Source: an uncultured Tateyamaria sp. (GTDB lineage Bacteria; Pseudomonadota; Alphaproteobacteria; Rhodobacterales; Rhodobacteraceae). Taken from it: a DNA stretch of 64,000 nucleotides. Where the stretch lies: contig NZ_CANNDS010000004.1 of NCBI RefSeq assembly GCF_947503415.1, positions 248,001 to 312,000 on the forward strand, in the 5' to 3' direction. The position numbers and the translations under genes are program-made. This document shows, in pieces, positions 33,078-41,112 of the stretch (position 1 is its first letter; each line of letters opens with the position of its first letter). The notes beneath the pieces were generated by a model that saw only the letters and a program-made list of their open reading frames with translations, had not been told where the DNA came from and did no database searches.

Positions 33078-34304
33078 TCACTCCGCTGGCGCACGGGTTG
33101 CCGTCAGCCGGACATCGACCCCGACAGCGAAGTGGAGCGAGCTTTCGTCTGCCATGTTGTCGCCGATCCCAAAGGTGCGACGATCCAGGGTGAGCCCGCC
33201 CGACATCGAGGCCGTGTCACTGTCGATCGATAGCCCGAAGGGCAGGGTGATCGGCACCGACTGGTCCTTGATTGTCAGAGTGCCTTGCGCCTCGTACCCG
33301 TCCACCACGGGAATGATATCCGCCACGTAAGTCGCTGTGGGGAAGGTTTGTGCGTCAAAGAAATCCGGGCCCATGGCCTGATCCGTGACCGAGCCCAGGG
33401 TGAGCGAGCCGATTGCAATTGTCACTTCGACCGATCCGGCCACGCCATTCTGGACGGTTTCGTCAAAGCTGATGGCGGCTGTCCAGTCCGCGAACTGTCC
33501 TTCCACCTCCGATCCCAACTGGGTCACCGTGATGCCCAACGTACCGCTTTGAACCTGCCAGTCGGATTGCACCTCTTCCAGCTCTGCGACGTCCACCGCG
33601 CCTTCATGTGGCGCGTAGACGCCCAATGCTGCACCGCCGGACAGGGCCAGCGCCCAGAGGGCCAATGCCGCAGTGATGGGGGCTGCGTGCTTGTGCTTGG
33701 GATCGGTGGCCGGGATGTCGGCGCGGCCAAACCACATCCGGCGCAAGGTGGCGTCCTTGTCGATCACATGGTGCTTGAGCGCGCCCGCGATATGCAGCAG
33801 CACAGACGCGACCAGTACCTTGGTCAACACCCAATGTGCTCCGGCCATGACGCCTGCCAATGCTTCGGACTTGGGTATCAGCGGCAGTGTTTGCCCAAAG
33901 GGCCACCAGATCGGCGCAAAGCCGGAGGCGGCAGCGTGGTGGATCCAACCCGACAGCGGCACGACCACCAGACTGCCATAAAGCAGCCAGTGCACGGTTT
34001 CGGCGGCAAAGCTTTCCAGCTTGCGGTCCGGATGCAACAGGCCGGGCTTGGGCTGGCTCAATGCCCAGAGGATGCGCAGCACGGCCACAAAGAACACGAT
34101 CACGCCAAGCGTTTTGTGCAAGGAAAACAGCCACGCCGTCTGAGCGACGAGATCATCCGCGGGCGCAGATGAAGACTTCAGCTGATACGCCATGCGGTTG
34201 GCGACAACGCCCAATGGGATCAGCGTGATGATCAGAAGGGCTGTGAGCCAGTGAAAGGTCTTGGACAGGCTGCCATAACGGTCAGCGGTGTTGGCGAGCG
34301 GCAT
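33078..34304 (-). CDS. Cytochrome b561-YceI fusion protein
   Basis: A 408-residue fusion. Residues 1 to about 190 form a four-helix cytochrome b561 (YodB/CybB-type) with haem-binding His residues in TFHWLTALL, FSLHKTLGV, ETVHWLLYG and AGAHWVLTKVLVASVLLHIAGALKHH. A fifth membrane segment (about 205-225) leads to a C-terminal periplasmic YceI barrel (about 235-405). The design suggests electron transfer between membrane quinone and a lipid or quinone bound by the YceI domain. The frame is open upstream to 34589, but MPLANTADRYGSLSKTFHW is the natural b561 start. It is convergent with the stand-alone yceI gene. Confidence 0.92.
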   Translation of the reverse strand: MPLANTADRYGSLSKTFHWLTALLIITLIPLGVVANRMAYQLKSSSAPADDLVAQTAWLFSLHKTLGVIVFFVAVLRILWALSQPKPGLLHPDRKLESFAAETVHWLLYGSLVVVPLSGWIHHAAASGFAPIWWPFGQTLPLIPKSEALAGVMAGAHWVLTKVLVASVLLHIAGALKHHVIDKDATLRRMWFGRADIPATDPKHKHAAPITAALALWALALSGGAALGVYAPHEGAVDVAELEEVQSDWQVQSGTLGITVTQLGSEVEGQFADWTAAISFDETVQNGVAGSVEVTIAIGSLTLGSVTDQAMGPDFFDAQTFPTATYVADIIPVVDGYEAQGTLTIKDQSVPITLPFGLSIDSDTASMSGGLTLDRRTFGIGDNMADESSLHFAVGVDVRLTATRAPAE

Positions 34305-34474
34305 TGGGTGATCTCCGAGCGTTGCGTAAGGGTCTAACACCTCTGACCCTAATGTTATGCGCTTTGGCTTCAGCGCAAGCTGCAATTCATGCACAGATGC
34401 CGTGCGACCGTCCCTTGTCCGGGGCGGACGGTGCCAGTACACACAGACGTGAAAAGACAAAGAAGGGGCAGGCC

Positions 34475-35407
34475 ATGAGCGTGGCATTTGTATTTCCGGG
34501 ACAGGGTGCGCAGACAATCGGGATGGGCAAGGCGTTGGCCGATGCTTATCCTGCGGCACGTGCAGTGTTTGACGAGGTGGACGCGGCATTGGGCGAAAGC
34601 CTGAGCACCCTGATCTGGGAGGGAGATCAGGACACGCTGACGTTGACGCTGAATGCGCAGCCCGCGCTTATGGCCACCTCCATGGCCGTGATGCGCGCGC
34701 TGGAGGCCGAAGGGGTCACCATTGACAAGGCCAGCTTTGTGGCGGGCCATTCCCTGGGTGAGTATTCCGCGCTCTGTGCTGCTGGTGCGCTGAGTGTCGC
34801 CGACACTGCGCGCTTGTTGCGGACCCGCGGCCAAGCGATGCAGGAGGCGGTGCCGGTGGGTGTTGGTGCCATGGCGGCCCTGCTGGGTCTCGATTTCGAT
34901 ACCGTGACCGAGGTGGCGCAAGAGGCTGCTCAAGGTGAGGTTTGCGCCGCGGCCAATGACAACGACCCCGGACAGGTGGTTGTGTCGGGTCACAAGGCCG
35001 CCGTCGAACGTGCGGTCGATCTGGCGAAGGCCAAGGGGGCCAAGCGGGCCGTTCTGCTGCCCGTGTCCGCCCCGTTCCATTGCAGCTTGATGGCTCCGGC
35101 AGCGGAGGTGATGCAAGAGGCTCTGAGCGGTGTGACCTTCAACGCACCCGCCGTGCCACTGGTCGCCAATGTCACAGCGCAAGCCGGGTCCGATCCCGAT
35201 GAACTGCGTGCTCAGCTTGTGGCGCAGGTCACAGGCTCCGTCCGCTGGCGCGAAAGCGTGACCTATATGGCCGGGCAGGGCGTGACCGAGATCTGGGAGA
35301 TTGGCGCAGGCAAGGCTCTGTCGGGCATGGTGCGCCGCATTGACCGGTCCATTGCATGCCGCGCCGTAGGCACACCGGATGATGTGAAAGCGGCCTTGGA
35401 TGGCTGA
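34475..35407 (+). CDS. fabD: Malonyl-CoA:ACP transacylase (FabD)
   Basis: A 310-residue acyltransferase that loads malonyl groups on acyl carrier protein. The nucleophile motif GHSLGEY has S93, and the catalytic His is H202 in SAPFHCSLM; FPGQGAQ near the N-terminus and the Arg in the region after RTRGQAM complete the active-site pattern. The ATG at 34475 follows AGGGGCAGGCC; upstream in-frame Met codons are non-coding. It overlaps the GyrI-like gene by 8 bp and lies in a run with fabG, acpP and fabF. Confidence 0.95.
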   Translation: MSVAFVFPGQGAQTIGMGKALADAYPAARAVFDEVDAALGESLSTLIWEGDQDTLTLTLNAQPALMATSMAVMRALEAEGVTIDKASFVAGHSLGEYSALCAAGALSVADTARLLRTRGQAMQEAVPVGVGAMAALLGLDFDTVTEVAQEAAQGEVCAAANDNDPGQVVVSGHKAAVERAVDLAKAKGAKRAVLLPVSAPFHCSLMAPAAEVMQEALSGVTFNAPAVPLVANVTAQAGSDPDELRAQLVAQVTGSVRWRESVTYMAGQGVTEIWEIGAGKALSGMVRRIDRSIACRAVGTPDDVKAALDG

Positions 35408-35837
35408 TCTGGTCACCTTGCCACCGGAAACCCTCGGCGGTGTGATCGATACGGTGCCGTTTGCGCGCCGGTTCCAGTTCATACCCGATGTTTTCGGTCG
35501 CATGGATTCGGCGTTGGGCCAGTCGGGCATCTTCTTTGCGGGGCCACAGACAGCGCTCTACCGCGTCGATGGCGACGATATGGAAATCCGCATTGGCGTG
35601 GCGCTGCCCAAGCCCTTGCCGGGCTTCCAGATGTTTGAGGTGGCCGAAGCCACAGCACTGCACATGCGCCACTGCGGGCCGTTTGACACGCTGCCGGGGG
35701 TCTACAAGGCCCTGACGGCAGAGGTGGAAAATCGCGGTCTGATCCGCACGGGATGGGCGCGCGAAGTGTATCGTTTTGTGGCCAAGGACTCCTCCCTGAA
35801 TATTTGCGACGTCTATATGGACGTGGCCCAAGCTTGA
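35400..35837 (+). CDS. GyrI-like small-molecule-binding domain protein
   Basis: A 145-residue protein that reads as a stand-alone SOUL/GyrI-like (AraC effector-binding) domain: IFFAGPQTALYRVDGDDMEIRIGVALPKP, ALHMRHCGPFDTLPGVYKALTAEVENRGL and EVYRFVAKDSSLNICDVYMDV. Such domains bind hydrophobic small molecules or act as gyrase-protecting proteins. It is embedded between fabD (8-bp overlap) and fabG (17 bp), so a link to lipid synthesis is possible but unproven. Confidence 0.78.
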   Translation: MADLVTLPPETLGGVIDTVPFARRFQFIPDVFGRMDSALGQSGIFFAGPQTALYRVDGDDMEIRIGVALPKPLPGFQMFEVAEATALHMRHCGPFDTLPGVYKALTAEVENRGLIRTGWAREVYRFVAKDSSLNICDVYMDVAQA

Positions 35838-35854
35838 AGAATGAAGAGGTTCAT

Positions 35855-36592
35855 ATGTTTGATCTGACAGGAAAATCCGCGCTGATCACCGGCGCTTCGG
35901 GTGGCATCGGAGCGGAAATTGCACGCACGCTGCACACCGCCGGGGCGACCGTGGGTCTTAGCGGGACGCGCACCGATCCGCTTGAGGCGCTGGCCAGCGA
36001 GCTTGGAGAGCGGGCGCATGTGCTGCCCTGCAACCTCAGTGACTTCGCAGCCGTGGATGCGCTGCCCAAACAGGCGACAGAGGCGATGGGCGCGCTCGAC
36101 ATCCTCGTGAACAATGCGGGGATCACGCGTGACAACCTGTTCATGCGGATGTCGGATGACGAATGGCAATCGGTGATTGATGTGAACCTCACCTCGACCT
36201 TCAAGCTGTGCAAAGGGGTCATGCGGGGCATGATGAAGGCGCGCTGGGGCCGGATTGTGAATATCAGCTCGGTTGTCGGGGCCACGGGTAATCCGGGCCA
36301 GGCCAACTATGCAGCAAGCAAGGCGGGTATGGTGGGCATGTCGAAAAGCCTCGCCTACGAGGTCGCAAGCCGTGGGATCACGGTGAACGCCGTGGCACCG
36401 GGCTTTATCGCGACGGCCATGACTGACAAGTTGACGGACGACCAAAAGACTGGAATCATGGAACAAATTCCTGCCGGTCGCATGGGTGAGGCGCATGAAA
36501 TCGCTGCCGCAACCCTGTATCTGGCCAGCCCCGAGGCGGCCTATGTCACGGGCACGACCTTGCACGTCAATGGCGGCATGGCCATGTTGTAG
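35855..36592 (+). CDS. fabG: 3-oxoacyl-ACP reductase (FabG)
   Basis: A 245-residue short-chain dehydrogenase with the NADPH loop TGASGGIG (residues 12-19), NNAG (86-89) and the catalytic S139, Y152 and K156 (NYAASKAG). The sequence GFIATAMTDKL and the C-terminal HVNGGMAM are typical of FabG rather than other SDRs. Its position between fabD and acpP supports the role in the fatty acid elongation cycle. The start at 35855 follows AAGAGG. Confidence 0.95.
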   Translation: MFDLTGKSALITGASGGIGAEIARTLHTAGATVGLSGTRTDPLEALASELGERAHVLPCNLSDFAAVDALPKQATEAMGALDILVNNAGITRDNLFMRMSDDEWQSVIDVNLTSTFKLCKGVMRGMMKARWGRIVNISSVVGATGNPGQANYAASKAGMVGMSKSLAYEVASRGITVNAVAPGFIATAMTDKLTDDQKTGIMEQIPAGRMGEAHEIAAATLYLASPEAAYVTGTTLHVNGGMAML

Positions 36593-36622
36593 GCGCGAGG
36601 GCCTGACCCTACACGCTGCGTA

Positions 36623-36736
36623 TTGCCATCTTTTCGGGATATGCTATAGGCGGCGCAGTTTCCGGCGGCGGGCCACTATCACGGCCCGGCGCTGCACCGC
36701 CCCTCACGGGGCGAGGCTTCACCGCCCCAAGGGGGC
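36623..36736 (+). promoter_or_regulatory. acpP promoter and structured leader
   Basis: TTGCCA (36623-36628) and TATAGG (36645-36650) are separated by 16 bp and give a plausible sigma-70 promoter about 165 bp before acpP. The leader then holds two GC hairpins, CGCCCC/GGGGCG (36698-36703 with 36708-36713) and GCCCC/GGGGC around an AA loop (36724-36735). No gene fits in the 222-bp gap between fabG and acpP. This indicates that acpP is transcribed separately and strongly, as usual for this abundant protein. Confidence 0.5.
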
Positions 36737-36814
36737 AAGACCAGAGCCCTGTATGCACAGGGACACCACTTGGGGGCGCCACGATTTGCCCCGGCATAGA
36801 ATGAGGACAGTCAT

Positions 36815-37048
36815 ATGAGCGACATCGCCGATCGCGTGAAGAAGATCGTTGTGGAACACCTGGGTGTGGACGAAGAAAAGGTGACAGAAAACGCCTCGTT
36901 CATCGATGACCTGGGCGCTGACAGCCTGGACACCGTGGAACTGGTCATGGCGTTCGAAGAGGAATTCGGTATCGAAATCCCTGATGACGCGGCCGAAACC
37001 ATCCAGACATTCGGCGACGCAGTGGGCTTCATCACCAAAGCCTCGTAA
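36815..37048 (+). CDS. acpP: Acyl carrier protein
   Basis: A 77-residue acidic ACP with the phosphopantetheine attachment Ser37 in [10 protein letters not shown] and the usual helix [16 protein letters not shown]. It carries the growing acyl chain for the Fab enzymes encoded on both sides. It has its own leader upstream and a strong terminator 24 bp downstream. Confidence 0.97.
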   Translation: MSDIADRVKKIVVEHLGVDEEKVTENASFIDDLGADSLDTVELVMAFEEEFGIEIPDDAAETIQTFGDAVGFITKAS

Positions 37049-37072
37049 GGTTTTCGGGCATTTGCTCGACAG

Positions 37073-37109
37073 AACGGCGTTCTTTCATGCGAAAGGACGC
37101 CGTTTTTTT
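37073..37109 (+). terminator. Rho-independent terminator of acpP
   Basis: An outer stem AACGGCGT/ACGCCGTT (37073-37080 with 37097-37104) and inner stem CTTTC/GAAAG around ATGC form a long hairpin followed by TTTTT. Confidence 0.92.
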
Positions 37110-37138
37110 GTGCCCGGCAGATGGGCTCTTGCCTTTGC

Positions 37139-37154
37139 TGTCCCCGCGGGGACA
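37139..37154. repeat. 16-bp perfect palindrome TGTCCCCGCGGGGACA, copy 1
   Basis: A perfect palindrome 30 bp after the acpP terminator and 44 bp before the GNAT gene. Identical copies lie at 40496 and 63601; all three are intergenic and near gene ends. It may be a dispersed repeat or a protein-binding site. Confidence 0.85.
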
Positions 37155-37197
37155 AGGTTTGTCAAAACAAACATATTGTTCGGGCAGGACATACACC

Positions 37198-37743
37198 ATG
37201 GGCAGACATGTGCCGACCATCAACACGGCGCGCGTGACCTTGCGCGCAATGCGGCCGGGCGAGTTCGACCGCTTTGCCGAGATTTGGGCGATGCCCGAAG
37301 TTGCAACCTACATCGGCGGCACACCGCGCAGTCGTGACATGTCCTGGAAAGCGTTTCTGGGCATAGCAGGCCACTGGCAGGTCACGGGCTTTGGCCAGTG
37401 GGGCATTGAAGAACATGGATCTCAAAAGCTGGTCGGTCAGGTCGGTTTCTTCTACGGCGCGCGGGGCTTGGGAGAGGATTTTGACACCGTGCCCGAAGCG
37501 GGCTGGGTGTTGGCGCCCGAGGCGCAGGGCCGTGGCCTTGGGATTGAGGCCGTGCAGGCGGCACACGACTGGTTTGACCGTGTCGTGACCGGGCCTTTGG
37601 TGTGCATGATGGACCCGGAACATGAGGCGTCGGCGCGGATCGCTGGTCATATCGGCTATGTCGATATGCGGATGGCCGAGGATGAGTTTGGCCCGATCCA
37701 GCTGAAGCTGCGCAAGTCCCCGCCTCAGGCGGGATCCTATTGA
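37198..37743 (+). CDS. GNAT-family N-acetyltransferase (RimJ/RimL type)
   Basis: A 181-residue acetyltransferase of the RimJ/RimL branch: TINTARVTLRAMRPGEFDRFAEIWAMPEVATYIGG at the start and the acetyl-CoA site PEAGWVLAPEAQGRGLGIEAVQAAHDW (residues about 99-125) with Q/R-G-x-G-x-G/A. The frame is open upstream to 37087 but includes a palindromic repeat there; the ATG at 37198 begins the conserved domain. The substrate is unknown. It sits between acpP and fabF without an obvious functional link. Confidence 0.85.
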   Translation: MGRHVPTINTARVTLRAMRPGEFDRFAEIWAMPEVATYIGGTPRSRDMSWKAFLGIAGHWQVTGFGQWGIEEHGSQKLVGQVGFFYGARGLGEDFDTVPEAGWVLAPEAQGRGLGIEAVQAAHDWFDRVVTGPLVCMMDPEHEASARIAGHIGYVDMRMAEDEFGPIQLKLRKSPPQAGSY

Positions 37744-37856
37744 GCGCGCTGTGCGCGCATTACATTTTTCACTTGGCGCTTCGGGCTCACCAAAGCGAGA
37801 TAGGTTGCGGCTGCGTAGGCAGACGCGGCCAGTGGCAAGGACTGCCTTTGTTTGCA

Positions 37857-37926
37857 AAAGCTGTCAGCCACACCGTGGAGTAGCTAGTTGCCGATCATCA
37901 AAGCTGTCAGCCATACCATGGAGCAG
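37857..37926. repeat. Pair of 27-bp imperfect direct repeats upstream of fabF
   Basis: The 27-bp segments 37857-37883 and 37900-37926, which begin AAAGCTGTCAGCCA, differ at three positions and are spaced 43 bp apart. A hairpin CCCCTGT/ACAGGGG (37937-37943 with 37954-37960) follows, 50 bp before fabF. Position suggests regulatory sites, such as binding sites for a fatty-acid-synthesis regulator, but this is inference. Confidence 0.65.
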
Positions 37927-38010
37927 TAGGGTGCATCCCCTGTCGGGACTTGAACAGGGGACACACGGCGCGGTAAGAGGCGGGCCAGAAACGTGAAGGG
38001 GCATGAGCAG

Positions 38011-39270
38011 ATGCGCAGAGTTGTCGTGACAGGTCTTGGACTGGTGACGCCGTTGGCCGATGGGGTCGAGGCCAGCTGGAGCCGTATTCTGGATGGCCAA
38101 TCGGGTGCAGGTCCGATCACCGGTTTTGACACCGAAGGTCTTGCCACCACATACGCGTGCGAAGTGCCCCTCGGGGATGGCAGCGATGGCACCTTCAATG
38201 CCGACACCTACATGGCGCCGAAAGAACAGCGCAAGGTCGACACCTTTATCATGTTTGGTCTCGCCGCCGCCCAGCAGGCGGTCGAGGATGCAGGCTGGAT
38301 GCCGGAAGACACCGAGAGCCTTGAGCGCACAGGCGTTCTGATTGGCTCCGGTATTGGTGGGTTGAACTCCATCGCGAACACCGCCGTGATGATGGAAGAG
38401 AAGGGGCCGCGCCGCGTGTCGCCCTTCTTTGTGCCGGGTGCGCTGATCAACCTGATCTCCGGTCAGGTGAGCATCAAGTACGGGTTCAAGGGGCCGAACC
38501 ATTCGGTTGTGACAGCCTGTTCCACCGGGGCGCACGCCATTGGTGACGCGAGCCGCCTGATCCAGCATGGGGATGCCGACGTGATGATTGCGGGCGGGGC
38601 TGAGGCTGCGATCTGCAAGATCGGGATTGCCGGGTTCAATGCGTGCAAGGCCCTGTCCACGAAACGCGCGGATGATCCCCAAGCGGCGAGCCGTCCTTAT
38701 GATGCGGACCGGGATGGGTTTGTGATGGGCGAGGGCGCGGGCATCGTTGTGCTTGAAGAATATGAACACGCCGTGGCCCGCGGTGCGAAGATTTATGCCG
38801 AGGTTCTGGGCTATGGCCTGTCCGGTGATGCCTACCACATCACGGCCCCGTCCGAGGATGGTGAGGGCGGCGAGCGGTCCATGAAGGCTGCACTGCGCAA
38901 CGCAGGGCTGGAGCCGTCGGACATCGACTATATCAATGCGCACGGCACCTCGACCATGGCCGACACGATTGAGTTGGGCGCGGTGGAGCGTTTGTTGGGC
39001 GATCATGCAGGCAATGTAACCATGTCCTCGACCAAGTCAGCGACAGGGCACTTGTTGGGGGCTGCGGGCGCGATTGAGGGGATTTTCTCGATCTTGGCCA
39101 TCCGCGATCAAGTGTGTCCGCCGACCATCAATCTGGACAATCCGGCTGTTGAGACGCCCGTTGATCTGGTACCGAATGCCAAGCGGGCGCGCAAGGTGGA
39201 CTATGCCTTGTCCAACAGCTTTGGCTTTGGTGGAACAAACGCCAGCGTGATCTTTGGAAAGGTCAGCTGA
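38011..39270 (+). CDS. fabF: Beta-ketoacyl-ACP synthase II (FabF)
   Basis: A 419-residue condensing enzyme with the nucleophile C170 (VTACSTGAHAIG), catalytic histidines in NAHGTST and KSATGHLLGAAG, and the C-terminal NSFGFGGTNASVIF. The frame also offers a GTG at 37993, but MRRVVVTGLGLVTPL is the family start and GGGG lies 10-13 bp upstream of this ATG. It elongates acyl-ACP with malonyl-ACP. Its last base overlaps the mltG start. Confidence 0.95.
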   Translation: MRRVVVTGLGLVTPLADGVEASWSRILDGQSGAGPITGFDTEGLATTYACEVPLGDGSDGTFNADTYMAPKEQRKVDTFIMFGLAAAQQAVEDAGWMPEDTESLERTGVLIGSGIGGLNSIANTAVMMEEKGPRRVSPFFVPGALINLISGQVSIKYGFKGPNHSVVTACSTGAHAIGDASRLIQHGDADVMIAGGAEAAICKIGIAGFNACKALSTKRADDPQAASRPYDADRDGFVMGEGAGIVVLEEYEHAVARGAKIYAEVLGYGLSGDAYHITAPSEDGEGGERSMKAALRNAGLEPSDIDYINAHGTSTMADTIELGAVERLLGDHAGNVTMSSTKSATGHLLGAAGAIEGIFSILAIRDQVCPPTINLDNPAVETPVDLVPNAKRARKVDYALSNSFGFGGTNASVIFGKVS

Positions 39271-40436
39271 TGTGGCGATCCATCGCCTCGAACGCACTGA
39301 CATTTCTGATCGTGGCCCTGTTTGTTCTGGGCGGATTAATCCTGTGGGGACGTGGCCAGTATGAAGGCCCCGGACCGCTGACCGATGCGATTTGCGTGCA
39401 AGTGGATCGCGGATCGAACTTTCGCCGTGTGAGTGCCGATCTGGAAGAGCAGGGCGCTGTGTCCTATGGCTGGATTTTTCGGACGGGTGCCGACTATTCA
39501 GGCAAAACCGGCGAGTTGAAGGCCGGGAGTTTCCTGGTCGAGCCGGGTGCGTCCATGGAAGAGATCGTGGATGCGGTGACCCGGGGCGGGGCCAGCACGT
39601 GCGGGACCGAAGTGGTCTATCGCGTCGGGGTCAACCGCTTGAGCGCGCAGGTCCGCGAGTTGGACCCGGCCACCAATCGTTTTGTGGAGCGGGCCGAGTT
39701 TCAGCCGGGTGAGGAAGAGACACCCGCCATCTATAGTGAAGTGCGTGAAGGACAGGACACGCGGTATCGCATCGCCCTGGCCGAGGGTGTGACCAGCTGG
39801 CAGGTGGTGAATGCCCTTCAGAACATGGACGTGCTGTCGGGTGAGGTGTCCGAGATCCCGCCCGAGGGTGCGCTTGCGCCGGACAGCTACGAAGTCCGCG
39901 AGGGGGATGACCGTGCCGGCATTCTTGCGCAGATGACCGAGCAGCAGGAGTTGTGGGTGTCGGCTGCGTGGGAGTCTCGCGATCCAGATCTGCCGCTGGA
40001 GAGCCCGGAGGAATTGCTGACACTGGCGTCCATCATCGAGAAAGAGACGGGGGTCGCCGAGGAGCGGCGTCAGGTGGCGTCTGTCTTTGTGAACCGGTTG
40101 AACCGGGGCATGCGCCTGCAGACCGACCCCACCGTCATCTATGGTGTCACGCGGGGGCAGGGTGTGCTGGGCCGTGGCCTGCGCCGGTCCGAGTTGCGGG
40201 CGGCGACGCCGTGGAACACATATGTCATTCAGGGACTGCCGCCGACGCCCATCGCGAACCCCGGGCGTGCAAGCCTGATGGCGGCGGCGCAACCGGATGA
40301 GACGCCGTATGTGTTCTTTGTGGCCGATGGGACGGGCGGGCACGCCTTTGCCGAGACATTGGACGAGCACAACCGGAATGTGGCGCGCTGGCGTGAGATT
40401 GAAGCGGAACGGGCGAACCAGTCGGACGGGGGATAG
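39270..40436 (+). CDS. mltG: Endolytic transglycosylase MltG
   Basis: A 388-residue protein with an N-terminal membrane anchor (about residues 7-27), a LysM-like domain, and the YceG/MltG catalytic domain with LTLASIIEKETGVAEERRQVASVFVNRL, where the Glu after IIEK is catalytic, and TDPTVIYGV and PIANPGRASLMAAA. It cuts nascent peptidoglycan strands in the periplasm to end their elongation. fabF-mltG coupling by overlapping start and stop resembles the fab-mltG linkage of many proteobacteria. Confidence 0.95.
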   Translation: MWRSIASNALTFLIVALFVLGGLILWGRGQYEGPGPLTDAICVQVDRGSNFRRVSADLEEQGAVSYGWIFRTGADYSGKTGELKAGSFLVEPGASMEEIVDAVTRGGASTCGTEVVYRVGVNRLSAQVRELDPATNRFVERAEFQPGEEETPAIYSEVREGQDTRYRIALAEGVTSWQVVNALQNMDVLSGEVSEIPPEGALAPDSYEVREGDDRAGILAQMTEQQELWVSAAWESRDPDLPLESPEELLTLASIIEKETGVAEERRQVASVFVNRLNRGMRLQTDPTVIYGVTRGQGVLGRGLRRSELRAATPWNTYVIQGLPPTPIANPGRASLMAAAQPDETPYVFFVADGTGGHAFAETLDEHNRNVARWREIEAERANQSDGG

Positions 40437-40448
40437 GCCGGGAAAGGT

Positions 40449-40466
40449 GGCGGGCTGAAGCCCGCC
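40449..40466 (+). terminator. Hairpin after mltG, possible terminator
   Basis: A perfect 7-bp stem GGCGGGC/GCCCGCC with a TGAA tetraloop starts 12 bp after the mltG stop. It lacks a T-tract, so termination would be factor-dependent or weak; it may protect the mltG 3-prime end. Confidence 0.45.
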
Positions 40467-40495
40467 CTACGGGCTGTTTGAACCGTTTTGATATT

Positions 40496-40511
40496 TGTCC
40501 CCGCGGGGACA
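40496..40511. repeat. 16-bp perfect palindrome TGTCCCCGCGGGGACA, copy 2
   Basis: Identical to the copies at 37139 and 63601. It lies 60 bp after mltG, between that gene and the gene transfer agent control region. Confidence 0.85.
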
Positions 40512-40552
40512 GACAACCGTTGTTGTGGGGGATCAAGAGGTTACGTGTTGCG

Positions 40553-40567
40553 TTAACCACATTTTAA
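40553..40567 (+). promoter_or_regulatory. Canonical CtrA box (TTAA-N7-TTAA) upstream of the GTA operon
   Basis: TTAA (40553-40556), seven bases CCACATT, TTAA (40564-40567) exactly match the full CtrA recognition motif. It lies about 100 bp upstream of the predicted transcription start. CtrA is a known requirement for GTA production in Rhodobacter capsulatus and related species. A second inverted repeat GATTA/TAATC (40574-40592) and a palindrome ACCGTACGGT (40595-40604) follow and are further candidate regulator sites, for example for a GafA-like activator. Confidence 0.65.
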
Positions 40568-40632
40568 CCTCTCGATTAGGAATTTGTTAATCGTACCGTA
40601 CGGTTAGCGGGCGCAGCTCATCCGGAATTCGC

Positions 40633-40661
40633 TTGACTCTGCGAACGGTCACACGTATAAC
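40633..40661 (+). promoter_or_regulatory. Sigma-70-type promoter of the gene transfer agent operon
   Basis: TTGACT (40633-40638) and TATAAC (40656-40661) are separated by exactly 17 bp, close to the ideal housekeeping promoter. The start of transcription would be near 40668. A short inverted repeat CTTG-TGT-CAAG (40661-40671) overlaps the start. The g1 start codon is 100 bp further on, with an intrinsic terminator between. Confidence 0.7.
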
Positions 40662-40686
40662 TTGTGTCAAGCTAGAAGAAGTGGGC

Positions 40687-40728
40687 AAGCGGCCGTCGGA
40701 GTGATCCGAGGTCGCTTTTCTGTTTCTC
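40687..40728 (+). terminator. Intrinsic terminator in the leader of the GTA operon
   Basis: AAGCG pairs with CGCTT, CC with GG and TCGGA with TCCGA around a GTGA tetraloop, giving about 13 bp with one G-T pair and one bulged G; the hairpin is followed by TTTTCTGTTTCTC. It lies roughly 20-60 nt after the predicted start and 40 bp before g1. No gene lies upstream on this strand for 250 bp, so it would act on the GTA transcript itself as an attenuator. Confidence 0.7.
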
Positions 40729-40767
40729 TCGTGCGGAGACAATCCAACGCATGAGAGGTCATATCAC

Positions 40768-41112
40768 ATGACACTGATTACCCCGGAGGCTGAAGAAGCC
40801 CGCAGCGAGGAGCTTGTCTCTTCGATGCAGGCTTCGCTCGCTGAATTGCGACAGACAATCCAAGCCTTCAAAGAAAAGGCGGATGCCGGGGAGGAATTCA
40901 AGGAAACCGAGGTGAACGGCCAGCTGACATCCTTGTCAAAGCTGGTGGTGAGCCTGCAAGGAGCGGAGCACAAGCTTGACACGTTCAGACAAGCCCGCAG
41001 TGGCATTGCCCAAAACGGATATGCTTTCGACCTTAGCATTGCCCGAGCTCAGGTTCGGTGCGCGCTTGGTCGCTTGCGCGACTGTGGACGCACAGGATCG
41101 GTTTCTGAGTGA
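40768..41112 (+). CDS. GTA g1, small terminase (TerS-like DNA-packaging protein)
   Basis: A 114-residue, mostly helical protein. Residues 10-75 form a coiled coil (SSMQASLAELRQTIQAFKEKADAG), as in RcGTA g1, which has the oligomer-forming core of a TerS but lacks a specific DNA-binding part, in line with random packaging of host DNA. The tail overlaps the start of the large terminase gene by 92 bp when the latter begins at 41021. Confidence 0.82.
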   Translation: MTLITPEAEEARSEELVSSMQASLAELRQTIQAFKEKADAGEEFKETEVNGQLTSLSKLVVSLQGAEHKLDTFRQARSGIAQNGYAFDLSIARAQVRCALGRLRDCGRTGSVSE

